Positions 1 to 8,439 of a stretch of DNA of 49,856 nucleotides are shown here, piece after piece (the first letter of the stretch is position 1; each line of letters opens with the position of its first letter). The translations under genes and the position numbers were made by a program. Source of the stretch: JBBQCW01 sp038319025 (lineage in GTDB: Bacteria; Actinomycetota; Thermoleophilia; Solirubrobacterales; Solirubrobacteraceae). The stretch is from NCBI GenBank assembly GCA_038319025.1, contig JBBQCW010000021.1:1-49856 (forward strand), in the 5' to 3' direction. A model generated the notes under the pieces. That model had not been told where the DNA came from. It saw only the letters and a program-made list of their open reading frames with translations, and made no database searches.

Positions 1-613
1 GTCCCCGCGGCAGCCGCGTCCGCGTCACCGCCACCGCGACCAGCACGAACGGGACCGCGGTGAGGCGCGCGACGGTCGCGGCCCACAGCACGCCGCCGTC
101 GGCCGCCTTGTCGTAGCCGGTGAAGAAGAGCCCGAAGCCCACCGCCGCGCCGAGCGCCAGCAGGATGCTCAGCCGGCCGGCCGGGCTGCGCTCGGCACCG
201 TCCTCGTTGGCCTCCCGCGAGGCGAGCATGATGCCGGCGAAGGCGACGAGCAGCCCCGCGCCGATGAGCACGGTGACGCGATCGCCCTGCGCGATGCCCA
301 CCACCACGGGCACGACGGCTCCGGTCGCGGCGATCGGAGCCACGATGGACATCGAGCCGATGGCCAGCGCGCGGTAGAACAGGCCCAGGGCCACCACCCC
401 GGCCGCACCGGCCGCCACGGCCGCCAGGGCCTGCCCCGTGTCCGGCAACGGGGGCTGGGCGATGGCCGCCACCAGCAGCAGCGTCACGAGCCCGGCGGCC
501 TCCACGTAGAAGAGGACGCCGAGCACGGGCAGCCGGCGGCTGAACAGGCCGGCGGCGAAGTCCACAAGCCCCCAGCAGCACGCGGCCGCGAGGGCGATGC
601 CTATGCCGAGCAG
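1..613 (-). CDS. EamA/DMT-family membrane transporter, C-terminus cut by window edge
   Basis: About 204 codons are visible before the window ends. The protein is almost entirely hydrophobic, with several membrane helices separated by short loops. Near its N-terminus it has a CCWGLVDFAAGL stretch, like the WG-x-(D/N)F start of EamA (drug/metabolite transporter) repeats. A likely inner-membrane exporter of small metabolites, substrate unknown. The reading frame opens directly after the stop codon (617-619) of the aldehyde dehydrogenase, in the same frame. The only start that keeps the first helix is therefore a rare CTG at 611-613; a GTG at 563-565 would remove that helix. No clear ribosome binding site is visible, so translation may be coupled to the upstream gene. 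Family call is fairly firm, start is uncertain. Confidence 0.7.
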   Translation of the reverse strand, partial: MLGIGIALAAACCWGLVDFAAGLFSRRLPVLGVLFYVEAAGLVTLLLVAAIAQPPLPDTGQALAAVAAGAAGVVALGLFYRALAIGSMSIVAPIAATGAVVPVVVGIAQGDRVTVLIGAGLLVAFAGIMLASREANEDGAERSPAGRLSILLALGAAVGFGLFFTGYDKAADGGVLWAATVARLTAVPFVLVAVAVTRTRLPRG

Positions 614-616
614 GGA

Positions 617-2179
617 CTACTCGCGGTTGCCGCGCCCGTACAGGAAGCCGAACAGCTTCCCGAGGCGGTTGGTCATCTTCTCGGTGTACGGGAACATGTG
701 CATGTCGCGCTTGGGGTGCAGGCGGGACACGAGCATCGACTGCGATTGCGTGTACTTGCGGATGCCGCCCGCGCCGTGGCGCGAACCGATGCCCGACTCC
801 TTGGCGCCGCCCATCGGCAGCTCCAGAGCGGTGTAGTTGACGAGCGCGTCATTGACGCAGACGGCGCCGGTGTCGAGGCGACGGGCGACCGCCTCGCCAC
901 GGGCGATGTCCTTGGAGAACACCGAGCCGGAGAGGCCGTACGGGCCCGCGTTGGAGAGGCGGATGGCCTCCTCCTGGTCGCGGACCTTGACGATCGGCAA
1001 CGTCGGGCCGAACGTCTCGTCGGTCATGCACTCCATGTCCGGGGTGACGTCGACGAGCACGGTCGGCTCGAAGAAGAGCCCGTCGCCGGTGCCCCGGTGC
1101 CCCCCGGTCAGCGCCTTGGCGCCGTGCGCGACCGCGTCGTTGACGTGGCGCTCCACGATGTCGACCTGCTTGGGGAAGGTCATCGAGCCGATCTCCACCG
1201 AGCCCGGACCGCCGGGGACGCCCTGGCGCAGCGCCTTGACCTTCTCCGTGACCTTGCCGACGAACTCGTCGTAGACGGGTTCTTCGACGAACACGCGCTC
1301 GATCGAGATGCACGTCTGCCCGGAGTTCTGCATCGACGCGTAGACGGCGGTGTTGGCCGCGCGCTCCACATCGGCGTCGGACAGGACGATCATCGGGTCC
1401 TTGCCGCCGAGCTCGAGCGAGATCGGGGTGAGCGTCTCGGCGGCGCGCGCGGCAACCTTCTTGCCCGTGGCCGTGGAGCCCGTGAACATGATCATGTCGA
1501 CCTCGTCCACGAGCGCCGCGCCGGTGTCACCGAGGCCGGTGGCCACCTGATAGACGTTCTCGGGCACTCCGCATTCGCGCAGGCACTCGGCCATCAGCAG
1601 CGACGTGAGCGGGGTGATCTCGCTGGGCTTGAGGATCACGCTGTTGCCGGCCGCCATCGCCGGGATGCAGTCCCCGAACGAGTTGGTCAGCGGGTAGTTC
1701 CACGGACCGATCACGCCGATCAGGCCGAGCGGCTTGTAGCGGACGACCAGTTTCTTGCCCTTGACAAGCATGTTGGAGGAGCGCACGCGCTCGTCCGCGA
1801 GGTACTTCTCGGCGTTCTTGGCCCAGAAGCCGAAGGCGCCGGCGCCGTAGGAGATCTCGGCCAGCATCGCGTCCTCGTACGTCTTGCCCGTCTCGGACAT
1901 GATCGTGTCGATCACTCGCTGCTTGTTGTCGATCAGCCACTTCTGTGCGCGCATGAGGATGCGGGCACGACCGTCGAAACCGAGCGCGTTCCAGCCCGGC
2001 TGCGCCTGGCGGCCGCGAACGGCCATCTCGCGAACCTCTTCCGGGGAGAGGTTCGGCACATGGGCGATGATCCGCCCCGTGGCCGGGTTCTCCACGGCGA
2101 TCTGCTCGCGACCCGACGCGGCCGGGGCCTCTTCGCCCATCTCGACGTGCTCGCTGACCTGTTCCTCGACGCCTGCCAT
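617..2179 (-). CDS. NAD(P)-dependent aldehyde dehydrogenase (succinate-semialdehyde dehydrogenase-like)
   Basis: A 520-residue cytosolic enzyme of the aldehyde dehydrogenase superfamily, oxidising an aldehyde to the acid with NAD(P)+. The hallmark residues are present: GPWNYP with the oxyanion Asn at about 161, the cofactor-binding lysine in LKPSE (184), the FTGSTATGK nucleotide loop (233-240), the general base Glu 256 in LELGGKDP and the catalytic Cys 290 in SGQTCIS. About 25 extra N-terminal residues precede the fold, so an internal start is possible, but the ATG at 2179 follows a good purine-rich stretch. The EamA transporter starts immediately after its stop. The general aldehyde dehydrogenase class is certain; the substrate cannot be read from sequence. 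Confidence 0.93.
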   Translation of the reverse strand: MAGVEEQVSEHVEMGEEAPAASGREQIAVENPATGRIIAHVPNLSPEEVREMAVRGRQAQPGWNALGFDGRARILMRAQKWLIDNKQRVIDTIMSETGKTYEDAMLAEISYGAGAFGFWAKNAEKYLADERVRSSNMLVKGKKLVVRYKPLGLIGVIGPWNYPLTNSFGDCIPAMAAGNSVILKPSEITPLTSLLMAECLRECGVPENVYQVATGLGDTGAALVDEVDMIMFTGSTATGKKVAARAAETLTPISLELGGKDPMIVLSDADVERAANTAVYASMQNSGQTCISIERVFVEEPVYDEFVGKVTEKVKALRQGVPGGPGSVEIGSMTFPKQVDIVERHVNDAVAHGAKALTGGHRGTGDGLFFEPTVLVDVTPDMECMTDETFGPTLPIVKVRDQEEAIRLSNAGPYGLSGSVFSKDIARGEAVARRLDTGAVCVNDALVNYTALELPMGGAKESGIGSRHGAGGIRKYTQSQSMLVSRLHPKRDMHMFPYTEKMTNRLGKLFGFLYGRGNRE

Positions 2180-2197
2180 GGTCTGACTCCCTCTAGG

Positions 2198-2225
2198 TAC
2201 CTACGAAGCTCTGACGGACTGTCAA
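2198..2225 (-). promoter_or_regulatory. Candidate promoter of the aldehyde dehydrogenase gene
   Basis: A perfect TTGACA (-35) lies at 2220-2225 on the minus strand, and TAGGTA at 2198-2203 is a weak -10 after 16 bp. The -10 is part of the 10-bp palindrome TAGGTACCTA. It sits about 20 nt upstream of the start codon. Sequence match only. Confidence 0.35.
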
Positions 2226-2271
2226 GGCTACCGCGCGAGGACCTCCAGGCAAAGGTGCAGACCGCTGTGGC

Positions 2272-2730
2272 CTACTCGGTGATCGTCACCGACACGATGC
2301 CCATCGGCTCGACCGGCCGGTCGCGACCGTCGGTCTGCGTGCCCTCGATCACGTCGACGACGTCCATTCCGGATGTCACCTCACCGAACACGGTGTGCTT
2401 GCCATCGAGCCACGGCGCCGCTTCGGTGGTCATCAGGAAGAACTGTGAGCCGTTGGTGTTCGGGCCTGCGTTGGCCATGGCCAGGGCACCGCGAACGACT
2501 TTGTGGTCGTTGAACTCATCCTCGAACTTGTAGCCCGGATCGCCGGTGCCGGTGCCCAGCGGGCAACCGCCCTGGATCATGAAGTCCTTGATCACCCGGT
2601 GGAAGATGAGGCCGTCGTAGAAGCCCTTCGCGCTGAGATCCTTGAAGTTCTGGACCGTCTTGGGCGCGTCGGCGTCGAACAACTCGATGACGATGTCGCC
2701 CTCGGTCGTGGTCATGGTGGCTTGAGACAT
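2272..2730 (-). CDS. ppiB: Cyclophilin-type peptidyl-prolyl cis-trans isomerase
   Basis: A 152-residue cytosolic cyclophilin that isomerises X-Pro peptide bonds. The family core is intact: TVQNF, then FHRVIKDFMIQGG (the catalytic Arg in FHR and the Gln in MIQGG), the NAGPNTNGSQFF substrate-binding stretch and a C-terminal DVIE-containing helix. There is no signal peptide, so it should act in the cytoplasm; the length is typical of compact bacterial PpiB. It is followed by the aldehyde dehydrogenase gene after about 90 bp and preceded by the zinc-ribbon gene, all on the same strand. The gene symbol reflects class rather than proven orthology. Confidence 0.93.
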   Translation of the reverse strand: MSQATMTTTEGDIVIELFDADAPKTVQNFKDLSAKGFYDGLIFHRVIKDFMIQGGCPLGTGTGDPGYKFEDEFNDHKVVRGALAMANAGPNTNGSQFFLMTTEAAPWLDGKHTVFGEVTSGMDVVDVIEGTQTDGRDRPVEPMGIVSVTITE

Positions 2731-2770
2731 GGGTAGTTCTCCGGGAGTCGGGTTGGAAAGGCTGGCGCTG

Positions 2771-3928
2771 CTACTTGAGGATCTGGACGGCGGAGATCTT
2801 GGCGATCAGATTCGCCGTCGGCAGGACATCCTGGGGCTTCGGAGGCGGGTACGTGACCCAGATCATCACCGTGCGGTATTTGTTGCCATCGCCGATGCTG
2901 ATCACCTCGTGCTTGGGGTCCGCGTTAGAGGTGCCGTCAACCTTCTTGCGATCTTTCAGAATCGCCCAGCGTGAGTCGGTGATGCCGCCGGTGTACCCGG
3001 CCACCCCCGCGGGCGTGTTGCTCGAACCATAGATCGCGACGCTGAAACCGGGCGTGGTGGTCGCCAAGCGCAACTGCTGCACGGCGTAGGACCCGCCGAG
3101 GCCCAGCAGCAGGCCCACACACATCTGGTGTGGGTTGGAGACGTTTGGAGGCTGGGCGGCCGGATCCGCGGCCGGGCAATCCGCTTTCGGGGACGCTGGG
3201 TCCACCGGCGTTGTGGGTGCAGCCGTCTCCGCTGTCCACCACGTCTTGGTCGATGTACCCATCGCGCGCCCGGGATCGCCGTCGTTCGGGGCGAGCTGGA
3301 ACCCGTTGGGGTTGTAAGCCGTGGCGGCATCAGCCTTCAGGGGCAGCGCCGTCAGCGCCGGCACCGTGGGCGTCGTCGTGGTGGGGGTGGTGTTCGTCGT
3401 CGTCGTGGTCGTCGTCCCGCCCGTGCTGACCGGCGGCACGTACGGGGTGCCGCTGGAGACCGGCGGCACGTAGGGCGCAGTATTGCTCGGGGTGATGGTG
3501 GGGGTGGTGGACGCGTTCGGCGTCGACGTGGTCGGCGGCGGTGTGGTGGCCGTTGTCGCCGGGGGCGGGACGACCGCCACCACGGGGGGCGCCGGCACGG
3601 TCGCCGTGGCCAGGACCGGGGGCTGATCGATGATCGCGGCGTAACTGGCGGCGACGGCGACACCGAGCAGCGCGATCGTCACGCCGACCGTGGCGATGAA
3701 GGGGCGTCGAGCGCTGGCCAACCGGCCCTGATGTCGCGCGGCACCACACTCCAGGCACCACTCCTGACCATCGACGAGCGGGGCCGCACAGACCCGGCAA
3801 GGATCGACGACGGCTGGCGCCGCAGCGGCGTCGGCCCCGACGGGCGCCGTGCCCGGGGCGTCAGTGGCAGCCGGCGCCGGGGGCGCCGGCGACTCGCTGC
3901 CGGAGGGTGTGGGTGGAACGGTTGTCAC
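2771..3928 (-). CDS. Zinc-ribbon membrane protein with Pro/Thr-rich stalk and discoidin-like C-terminal domain
   Basis: A 385-residue protein with a GTG start at 3928. Visible order: a Pro/Ala-rich N-terminus, a zinc ribbon of two CxxC pairs (CRVC and CLEC, about residues 44-62), one membrane helix (about 75-97), a long Pro/Thr-rich linker with repeated TTTT and PYVPPVS blocks, and a C-terminal globular domain. That domain resembles the F5/8 type C (discoidin/NedA-like) modules that end some actinobacterial membrane proteins and kinases: it has GDPGRAMGTSTKTWWTAE and ends in a VQIL strand. The topology suggests a cytosolic ribbon and an external ligand-binding head on a flexible stalk. Function is unknown. 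It lies between cyclophilin and the DEAD-box helicase on the same strand. Confidence 0.75.
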   Translation of the reverse strand: MTTVPPTPSGSESPAPPAPAATDAPGTAPVGADAAAAPAVVDPCRVCAAPLVDGQEWCLECGAARHQGRLASARRPFIATVGVTIALLGVAVAASYAAIIDQPPVLATATVPAPPVVAVVPPPATTATTPPPTTSTPNASTTPTITPSNTAPYVPPVSSGTPYVPPVSTGGTTTTTTTNTTPTTTTPTVPALTALPLKADAATAYNPNGFQLAPNDGDPGRAMGTSTKTWWTAETAAPTTPVDPASPKADCPAADPAAQPPNVSNPHQMCVGLLLGLGGSYAVQQLRLATTTPGFSVAIYGSSNTPAGVAGYTGGITDSRWAILKDRKKVDGTSNADPKHEVISIGDGNKYRTVMIWVTYPPPKPQDVLPTANLIAKISAVQILK

Positions 3929-3996
3929 AGGGTCAGGGTCGCATACTCATACGGCTGGCGTCCAAGGAGAACCGACGGTCGGGCGCTACGCCAGGC

Positions 3997-5418
3997 TCAG
4001 GCGTCGAGCGGTTCGAGGCGCAGCTTCGTCCCACGGATCTCGGTGCCGTCGACGTCCGCGATCACGCGCTGGGCCTCGGCGGAGGGCACGCTCAGGAAGG
4101 CGAACCGCTCCAGCACACGCACGTCACGCACGGCCTCGCCGTCCAGGCCACTGGCCTTGGTCACTGCGGTGACGATGTCCGCCACTTCGATGCCATCGGC
4201 ACGGCCCGCGGCGATCACCAGCGTCTGCAACGGCTCGGCGCCGTTGCGCGAGATCTGCGGCTTGGTGTGGCGGCGCGGCTTCTCCTCGATCACTGCCGGC
4301 TTGGTGTGCGCCCCCGGAGACCAGGTCGAGATCTTGGCGTTGATGTGATCCTCGATCGCCAGCAGGTCGCCCGACTGCTTGGGCTCTACGAACGTGATGG
4401 CGCGACCGGAGCGACCGACGCGGCCGGTACGGCCGATGCGGTGAACGTAGGTGTCGGGCGAGTTCGGCACGTCGTAGTTGATGACGTGGGTGACGGTGGA
4501 GATGTCCAGCCCGCGAGCGGCCACATCGGTCGCCACCAGGATCGGCACGCGGCCACCCTTGAAGCCCAGCATCACGCCGTCGCGGGAACCCTGGGACATG
4601 TCGCCGTGCAGCGCCTTCACGTTCATCCCGCCGTCGCGCAGCTTGCGGTACAGCTGATCACAGCGAATCTTGGTGCGCACGAAGACGATGGCCTGATCGG
4701 GCTTCTCGGCCTGCAGCACCTTGAGCAGCAACTCCGGCTTATCGGCCTGCTTCACGTCGACCTGGAACTGCTCGACACTGTCGACCGTAAGCGTGGCGGC
4801 CTTGACCTTGACGATCTCGGGGTCGTACAGATAGCGGTCCGCCAGCGCGCGGATGGGCGGCGGCATCGTCGCGCTGAAGAGCGCCGTCTGACGGCTGTTG
4901 GGCGTGAGCGTGAGAATCTTTTCGACGTCCTCCAGAAAGCCGAGGTCCAGCATCTCGTCGGCCTCGTCGAGCACCACGAAGCGGCAGTCGTGCAGCACCA
5001 GGCTGTTGCGGGAGATCAGGTCCTTCACGCGGCCGACGGTGCCGACGACGATGTGGCCGCCGGCGCGCAACTGGGCCTGCTGGGTGCGGATCGGTGCGCC
5101 ACCGAACACGGCGACGACATCAACGCCCTTGGTCTGCCCGTAAGTGCGGATCGCCTGGGTGACCTGGATGCACAGCTCGCGCGTCGGGGTGAGGACGAGG
5201 GCTTGGACCTCCTGCACCTCAGGATCGACGTACTCGATGATCGGCAGGCCGAAGGCGGCCGTCTTGCCCGAGCCGGTCTGCGCCTGGCCGATCACGTCGC
5301 GGCCTTCCAGCATCAGCGGGATCGCCTGCTCCTGGATCGGGCTGGGTTGTTCATAGCCGACGTCCTGAAGGGCGCGCAGCGTGGTTTCGGAGAGGCCGAG
5401 GTCGGCAAAGCTGGTCAT
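3997..5418 (-). CDS. DEAD-box ATP-dependent RNA helicase
   Basis: A 473-residue RNA helicase with every core motif in order: Q-motif (PSPIQEQAIP), Walker A AQTGSGKTAAF, PTREL, GTVGR, DEAD, SAT, then VATDVAARGLD and HRIGRTGR in the second RecA lobe. About 80 residues follow the helicase core and look like the RRM-like DbpA RNA-binding domain (G-R-A-D-G-I at its start, ending GTKLRLEPLDA), as in CsdA/DbpA-type helicases. It probably acts in ribosome assembly or RNA turnover in the cytoplasm. The ATG at 5418 starts right at the family's usual MTSFADLGLS motif. It is first in a run of minus-strand genes leading to the zinc-ribbon protein. Confidence 0.95.
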   Translation of the reverse strand: MTSFADLGLSETTLRALQDVGYEQPSPIQEQAIPLMLEGRDVIGQAQTGSGKTAAFGLPIIEYVDPEVQEVQALVLTPTRELCIQVTQAIRTYGQTKGVDVVAVFGGAPIRTQQAQLRAGGHIVVGTVGRVKDLISRNSLVLHDCRFVVLDEADEMLDLGFLEDVEKILTLTPNSRQTALFSATMPPPIRALADRYLYDPEIVKVKAATLTVDSVEQFQVDVKQADKPELLLKVLQAEKPDQAIVFVRTKIRCDQLYRKLRDGGMNVKALHGDMSQGSRDGVMLGFKGGRVPILVATDVAARGLDISTVTHVINYDVPNSPDTYVHRIGRTGRVGRSGRAITFVEPKQSGDLLAIEDHINAKISTWSPGAHTKPAVIEEKPRRHTKPQISRNGAEPLQTLVIAAGRADGIEVADIVTAVTKASGLDGEAVRDVRVLERFAFLSVPSAEAQRVIADVDGTEIRGTKLRLEPLDA

Positions 5419-5476
5419 CTGTACCTATGAGAGTAGAGACGCAACCCCGCTGCGGTCGTGGCCCTTCGGTGACGTC

Positions 5477-6439
5477 CTACGCCGTCGGGTCCAGCAGGAC
5501 CTTGCCGGTCGTGCGGCGGGCCGCCAGGTCGATCTGGGCCTGCGCGGCCTGCGCGAGCGGATACGTGGCCCCCACGACGGCGCGCAGTTCCCCGCGCGCC
5601 ACGCGCGCGAAGAGGTCGGCCAGGCCTTCGGAGATGAGGTGCGGGCGCTCGAACAGGTGCATGAACCAGAAACCCACAACGGCGCGGGAGTGGCGCATCA
5701 GCGTTCCCGTGCGCAACTCGTTCTGCTCGTGGGTGGCGATGCCGTAGGCCACGCAACGCCCGAACGGCGCGAGAACGGCGAGACATTCATCGAAGGCGGA
5801 CCCACCGGCCATCTCGAACACGACGTCGACCGGCCTGCCTTCGTTAGCGGCCACGAGGCGCTCCCCCAGCCCGGCCGGCTCGGCGTCGACCGCCACGTCG
5901 ACGCCCAGGCTCAGCGCCAGGTCGCGCTTCTCCTGGGTCGACGCAACGCCGATCACCCGCCCCGCACCCATCGGATGCCCGAGCTGGCACAGGAGCGTGC
6001 CCATGCCGCCCGCCGCCCCCTGCACGACCACCGTCTCCCCCGGCCGCAGCTGCGCGCTGGTGCGGTACAGGTGCCACGCCGTCAGCCCCTGAATCAGGAG
6101 AGCCAGCGCGGTGCCGTCGTCGACATCGTCGGGAAGCGGCCAGACGCGATCGGCCGGCGCGACGGCGTACTCGGCGTACCCGCCGATGCCGGTGAGGGCG
6201 ACGACGCGCTCACCCGTGTCCTCGCGCACGCCCGCCACCTCACCCCCGGGCACCAGCGGCAACGTGGCCTTGGCGATGTAAGTGTTCTGACGCGTGTGCG
6301 TGTCGGCGAAGTTCATCCCTGCGCGTGACACCCGCACCAGCACCTCGTCAGCCCCAGGCTCGGGGATCGGGAGATCGACGAGGTGCAGGACCTCGGGGCC
6401 GCCGAACTCGGTCTGCTGGATCGCGCGCACGGCGGGCAC
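5477..6439 (-). CDS. Quinone oxidoreductase-like medium-chain dehydrogenase/reductase
   Basis: A 320-residue NADPH-dependent MDR-superfamily protein. It begins with MPAVRAIQQTEFGGPEVLHL, typical of QOR-type enzymes, has an N-terminal GroES-like substrate domain, and an NADPH-binding Rossmann fold signalled by VVVQGAAGGMGTLLCQLG (about residues 193-211). No catalytic-zinc cysteine or histidine set is visible, which fits the zeta-crystallin/quinone reductase branch rather than alcohol dehydrogenases. The GTG start at 6439 is preceded by a good GGAGG five bases upstream. It is divergent from the PfkB kinase with only 39 bp between starts, so their promoters must overlap. Confidence 0.9.
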   Translation of the reverse strand: MPAVRAIQQTEFGGPEVLHLVDLPIPEPGADEVLVRVSRAGMNFADTHTRQNTYIAKATLPLVPGGEVAGVREDTGERVVALTGIGGYAEYAVAPADRVWPLPDDVDDGTALALLIQGLTAWHLYRTSAQLRPGETVVVQGAAGGMGTLLCQLGHPMGAGRVIGVASTQEKRDLALSLGVDVAVDAEPAGLGERLVAANEGRPVDVVFEMAGGSAFDECLAVLAPFGRCVAYGIATHEQNELRTGTLMRHSRAVVGFWFMHLFERPHLISEGLADLFARVARGELRAVVGATYPLAQAAQAQIDLAARRTTGKVLLDPTA

Positions 6440-6464
6440 GATACCTCCGCGGGCCGTTCTCCAT

Positions 6465-6470
6465 TAGCCT
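6465..6470 (+). promoter_or_regulatory. -10-like box TAGCCT, 8 nt before a start codon
   Basis: TAGCCT lies 8 nt upstream of the kinase ATG at 6479, a spacing that would put the transcription start at or near the start codon (leaderless mRNA). No convincing -35 or Shine-Dalgarno sequence is visible. Confidence 0.4.
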
Positions 6471-6478
6471 CGCCCCGC

Positions 6479-7414
6479 ATGAGCCTCACCGTTGTCGGAT
6501 CCCTCGCCTTTGACGCCGTCAAGACCCCGTTCGGGGCGCGTGAGCGCATGCTGGGCGGCGCGGCCACCCACTTCGCGCTGGCCGCATCGTTCTTTGACGA
6601 CGTGCGTGTCGTCGGCCCGGTCGGGGAGGACTTCGGCGACGCCGAACTGGCCGTCCTCGGCGCGCGCGGCACCAACACCGACGACGTCGAGCGCGTCGCC
6701 GGCGGCAAGACGTTCTTCTGGTCCGGCGAGTACCACGACAACCTGAACCGGCGCGAGACCCTCGTCACCGACCTCAACGTGTTCGAGCACTTCTCCCCGA
6801 AGTTGTCGGACGCGTCGCGAGCGAGCGATGTCCTGTTCCTGGCCAACATCCAGCCTGACCTACAACTCCAGGTGCGCGAGGCCTGCACCGACGCCCGCTT
6901 CGTCGCGATGGACTCGATGGACCTGTGGATCAACATCGCCCGTGAGCCGCTGCGCCAAGTGATCGAGCGCGTGGACTGCCTCCTGCTCAACGACGAGGAG
7001 CTGGAACTGCTCACCGGCAAGCCGAACGTGGTGGCCGCGGCGCGCGAGGTGCTTGGCTGGGGCCCGACCGTAATCGTCGCCAAGCAGGGCAAGTACGGCG
7101 CGGCGCTGCACACCCGCGACGGTGTGTTCGCCCTGCCCGCCTATCCGCTGGAGCATGTGGTCGACCCGACTGGTGCCGGAGACAGCTTTGCCGGCGGGTT
7201 TGTCGGCTACGTGGCGGCCAACCCGAACGAGAAGATCGGGATGGAGCTGCTGACGCGCGCGATGGCGTACGGCACCGCCGTGGCGTCGTTCAACGTCGAA
7301 GAGTTCGGGACCGAGCGCGTCGCGCGCCTGACTTCGTCGGAGATCGCGGCGCGGGTGGCCGACCTGCAGGCGATGACGACGTTCACCGACGTGCCCGTCG
7401 CGCTCCGCGGCTGA
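6479..7414 (+). CDS. PfkB-family carbohydrate kinase
   Basis: A 311-residue ribokinase/PfkB sugar or nucleoside kinase. It starts MSLTVVGSLAFDAV, as is usual for the fold, has the GG motif near residue 25 (MLGGAATHFALAA), and the anion-hole/catalytic signature DPTGAGDSFAGGF with the likely catalytic Asp at residue 235. Substrate cannot be read from sequence; related proteins are annotated as adenosine, ribose or fructose kinases. The ATG at 6479 is chosen because sequence further upstream overlaps the divergent quinone oxidoreductase and lacks family features. It converges on the TetR gene with 11 bp between stops. Confidence 0.9.
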   Translation: MSLTVVGSLAFDAVKTPFGARERMLGGAATHFALAASFFDDVRVVGPVGEDFGDAELAVLGARGTNTDDVERVAGGKTFFWSGEYHDNLNRRETLVTDLNVFEHFSPKLSDASRASDVLFLANIQPDLQLQVREACTDARFVAMDSMDLWINIAREPLRQVIERVDCLLLNDEELELLTGKPNVVAAAREVLGWGPTVIVAKQGKYGAALHTRDGVFALPAYPLEHVVDPTGAGDSFAGGFVGYVAANPNEKIGMELLTRAMAYGTAVASFNVEEFGTERVARLTSSEIAARVADLQAMTTFTDVPVALRG

Positions 7415-7425
7415 GGGTCGGTCAG

Positions 7426-8022
7426 CTAGGCCGGCACGGTGAGCGCGGCCATGACCAGCGCGACCGCCTCGCCCACCGTCAGCACGCCACCGTCGACGAG
7501 CGGCAGAATCGCGTACGAGACGCCGCCCCACACCGCCGACAGGCTCGCGGCATCCAGGTCGCTGCGCAACACGCCGTCGCGCCGACCGTCCTCCATCAGG
7601 GCCGCTGACCGCTCGTTCAGTTCCTGGACGTAATCGTCCATGCCTGAGCCGTGGTAGGTGGCAAAGCGCCAGACACCGGCGGGGAGCGCGTTCTCGATGA
7701 CCTGCCGGACGAACGCCGGGATGCGCACCGCGGTCGGTTCGCTGGAAGCCTCCGCCGCGTCCAGCGCTCGCAGGGTCCGCTCGGCCGAGCGCTGCCGCAG
7801 CACGGCGACGAGGTCCTCGCGGGAACGGAAGTGGCGGTGCAGGGTGGCGCGGTGCAGGCCGACGGAGGCCGCGATGTCCTGGAGGGAGGCAGACGCATCG
7901 ACCTTGAGGACCTTTGTCGCCCCGGCCAGGATCTGCTCGTAGTTGCGACGTGCGTCCGATCGGCGCTCGGCCGGAGGCACATGGCGGGGGCGCGACGCGG
8001 GCTGAGATTCGATCATCGACAT
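7426..8022 (-). CDS. TetR/AcrR-family transcriptional regulator
   Basis: A 198-residue one-component repressor. The N-terminal helix-turn-helix is clear: SLQDIAASVGLHRATLHRHFRSREDLV (about 47-73), with a HFRSREDL that replaces the usual YFxSKExL. The C-terminal ligand domain is helical and not assignable to a ligand. A 6-bp inverted repeat (TTGGGT-CT-ACCCAA, 8022-8035) overlaps the first codon and may be its own operator. The start could be the ATG at 8022 or the second ATG at 8016; a TAGACC box lies 8 nt before the latter, the spacing seen for other genes here. Upstream on the opposite strand is a small membrane-protein gene, a possible target. Confidence 0.9.
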   Translation of the reverse strand: MSMIESQPASRPRHVPPAERRSDARRNYEQILAGATKVLKVDASASLQDIAASVGLHRATLHRHFRSREDLVAVLRQRSAERTLRALDAAEASSEPTAVRIPAFVRQVIENALPAGVWRFATYHGSGMDDYVQELNERSAALMEDGRRDGVLRSDLDAASLSAVWGGVSYAILPLVDGGVLTVGEAVALVMAALTVPA

Positions 8023-8035
8023 TGGGTCTACCCAA
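8022..8035. promoter_or_regulatory. Inverted repeat at TetR start, possible autoregulatory operator
   Basis: TTGGGT and ACCCAA form a perfect 6-bp inverted repeat with a 2-bp spacer at the very 5' end of the TetR gene. Location and symmetry suit a TetR operator; binding is inferred. Confidence 0.4.
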
Positions 8036-8106
8036 CATGTTAGGCGCGTGAACGTCGTGATACGCCGCTGACGCGCCGATTTCCTGACAAAAGCACGCCG
8101 TGACGC

Positions 8107-8112
8107 TAGGAT
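8107..8112 (+). promoter_or_regulatory. -10-like box TAGGAT, 7 nt before a start codon
   Basis: TAGGAT is followed after 7 nt by the GTG start at 8120. The same arrangement occurs before many genes of this window and suggests a leaderless transcript. Confidence 0.4.
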
Positions 8113-8119
8113 CGCGATC

Positions 8120-8386
8120 GTGGATTGGACCTTCGTCTACCTGATGGTGGTGCTGAAGATCCCGATCGTCCTGCTGGGGTGGATCGTGTGGTGGAGCACG
8201 CGACCCGTGCCGGAACCGGTCGAGGGATCCGATGACGACGGCGGCAGCCGGCGTAGCCGCCCGCGGCACCCGCGCTCGCCCCTGCCCAGGTCCCCCCGGC
8301 GAGGCCCGCACGGCGCACCCCGGCCGCCTGCCCCGGCGCGCAATCGCACCGTCATAGCCCGTTCGCGGCACCGCCACTCCGCATAG
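8120..8386 (+). CDS. Small single-pass membrane protein of unknown function
   Basis: An 88-residue protein with a GTG start. One N-terminal membrane helix (about residues 5-26, ending in IVWW) is followed by an Arg/Pro-rich, very basic tail. The helix is well formed, and the start is supported by a TAGGAT box 7 nt upstream, so the N-terminal half is credible. The tail is low-complexity and could be poorly conserved. I do not recognise a family. It lies divergent from the TetR gene and 53 bp before dcd. Confidence 0.55.
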   Translation: MDWTFVYLMVVLKIPIVLLGWIVWWSTRPVPEPVEGSDDDGGSRRSRPRHPRSPLPRSPRRGPHGAPRPPAPARNRTVIARSRHRHSA

Positions 8387-8439
8387 AGCGGATTTCGGCG
8401 CCCACGCTCGGCCGCGCGCGCTGGCAGACTCCCGGCCGT

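Noticed and set aside
698..2533. Long plus-strand open frame over the aldehyde dehydrogenase and cyclophilin genes.
   Set aside because: Very Arg/Leu/Gly/Asp-rich with no family features; antisense frames stay open in very GC-rich DNA.
3128..5430. Long plus-strand frames opposite the zinc-ribbon and DEAD-box genes.
   Set aside because: Mirror images of real genes on the minus strand with biased composition and no motifs.
8200..8245. PVPEPVEG-like segment (residues about 29-36) in the 88-residue small protein, resembling translated palindromic repeat debris known from other genomes.
   Set aside because: Only one short copy is seen and the sequence has no clear palindrome around it here; coincidence in Pro/Glu-rich code is likely.
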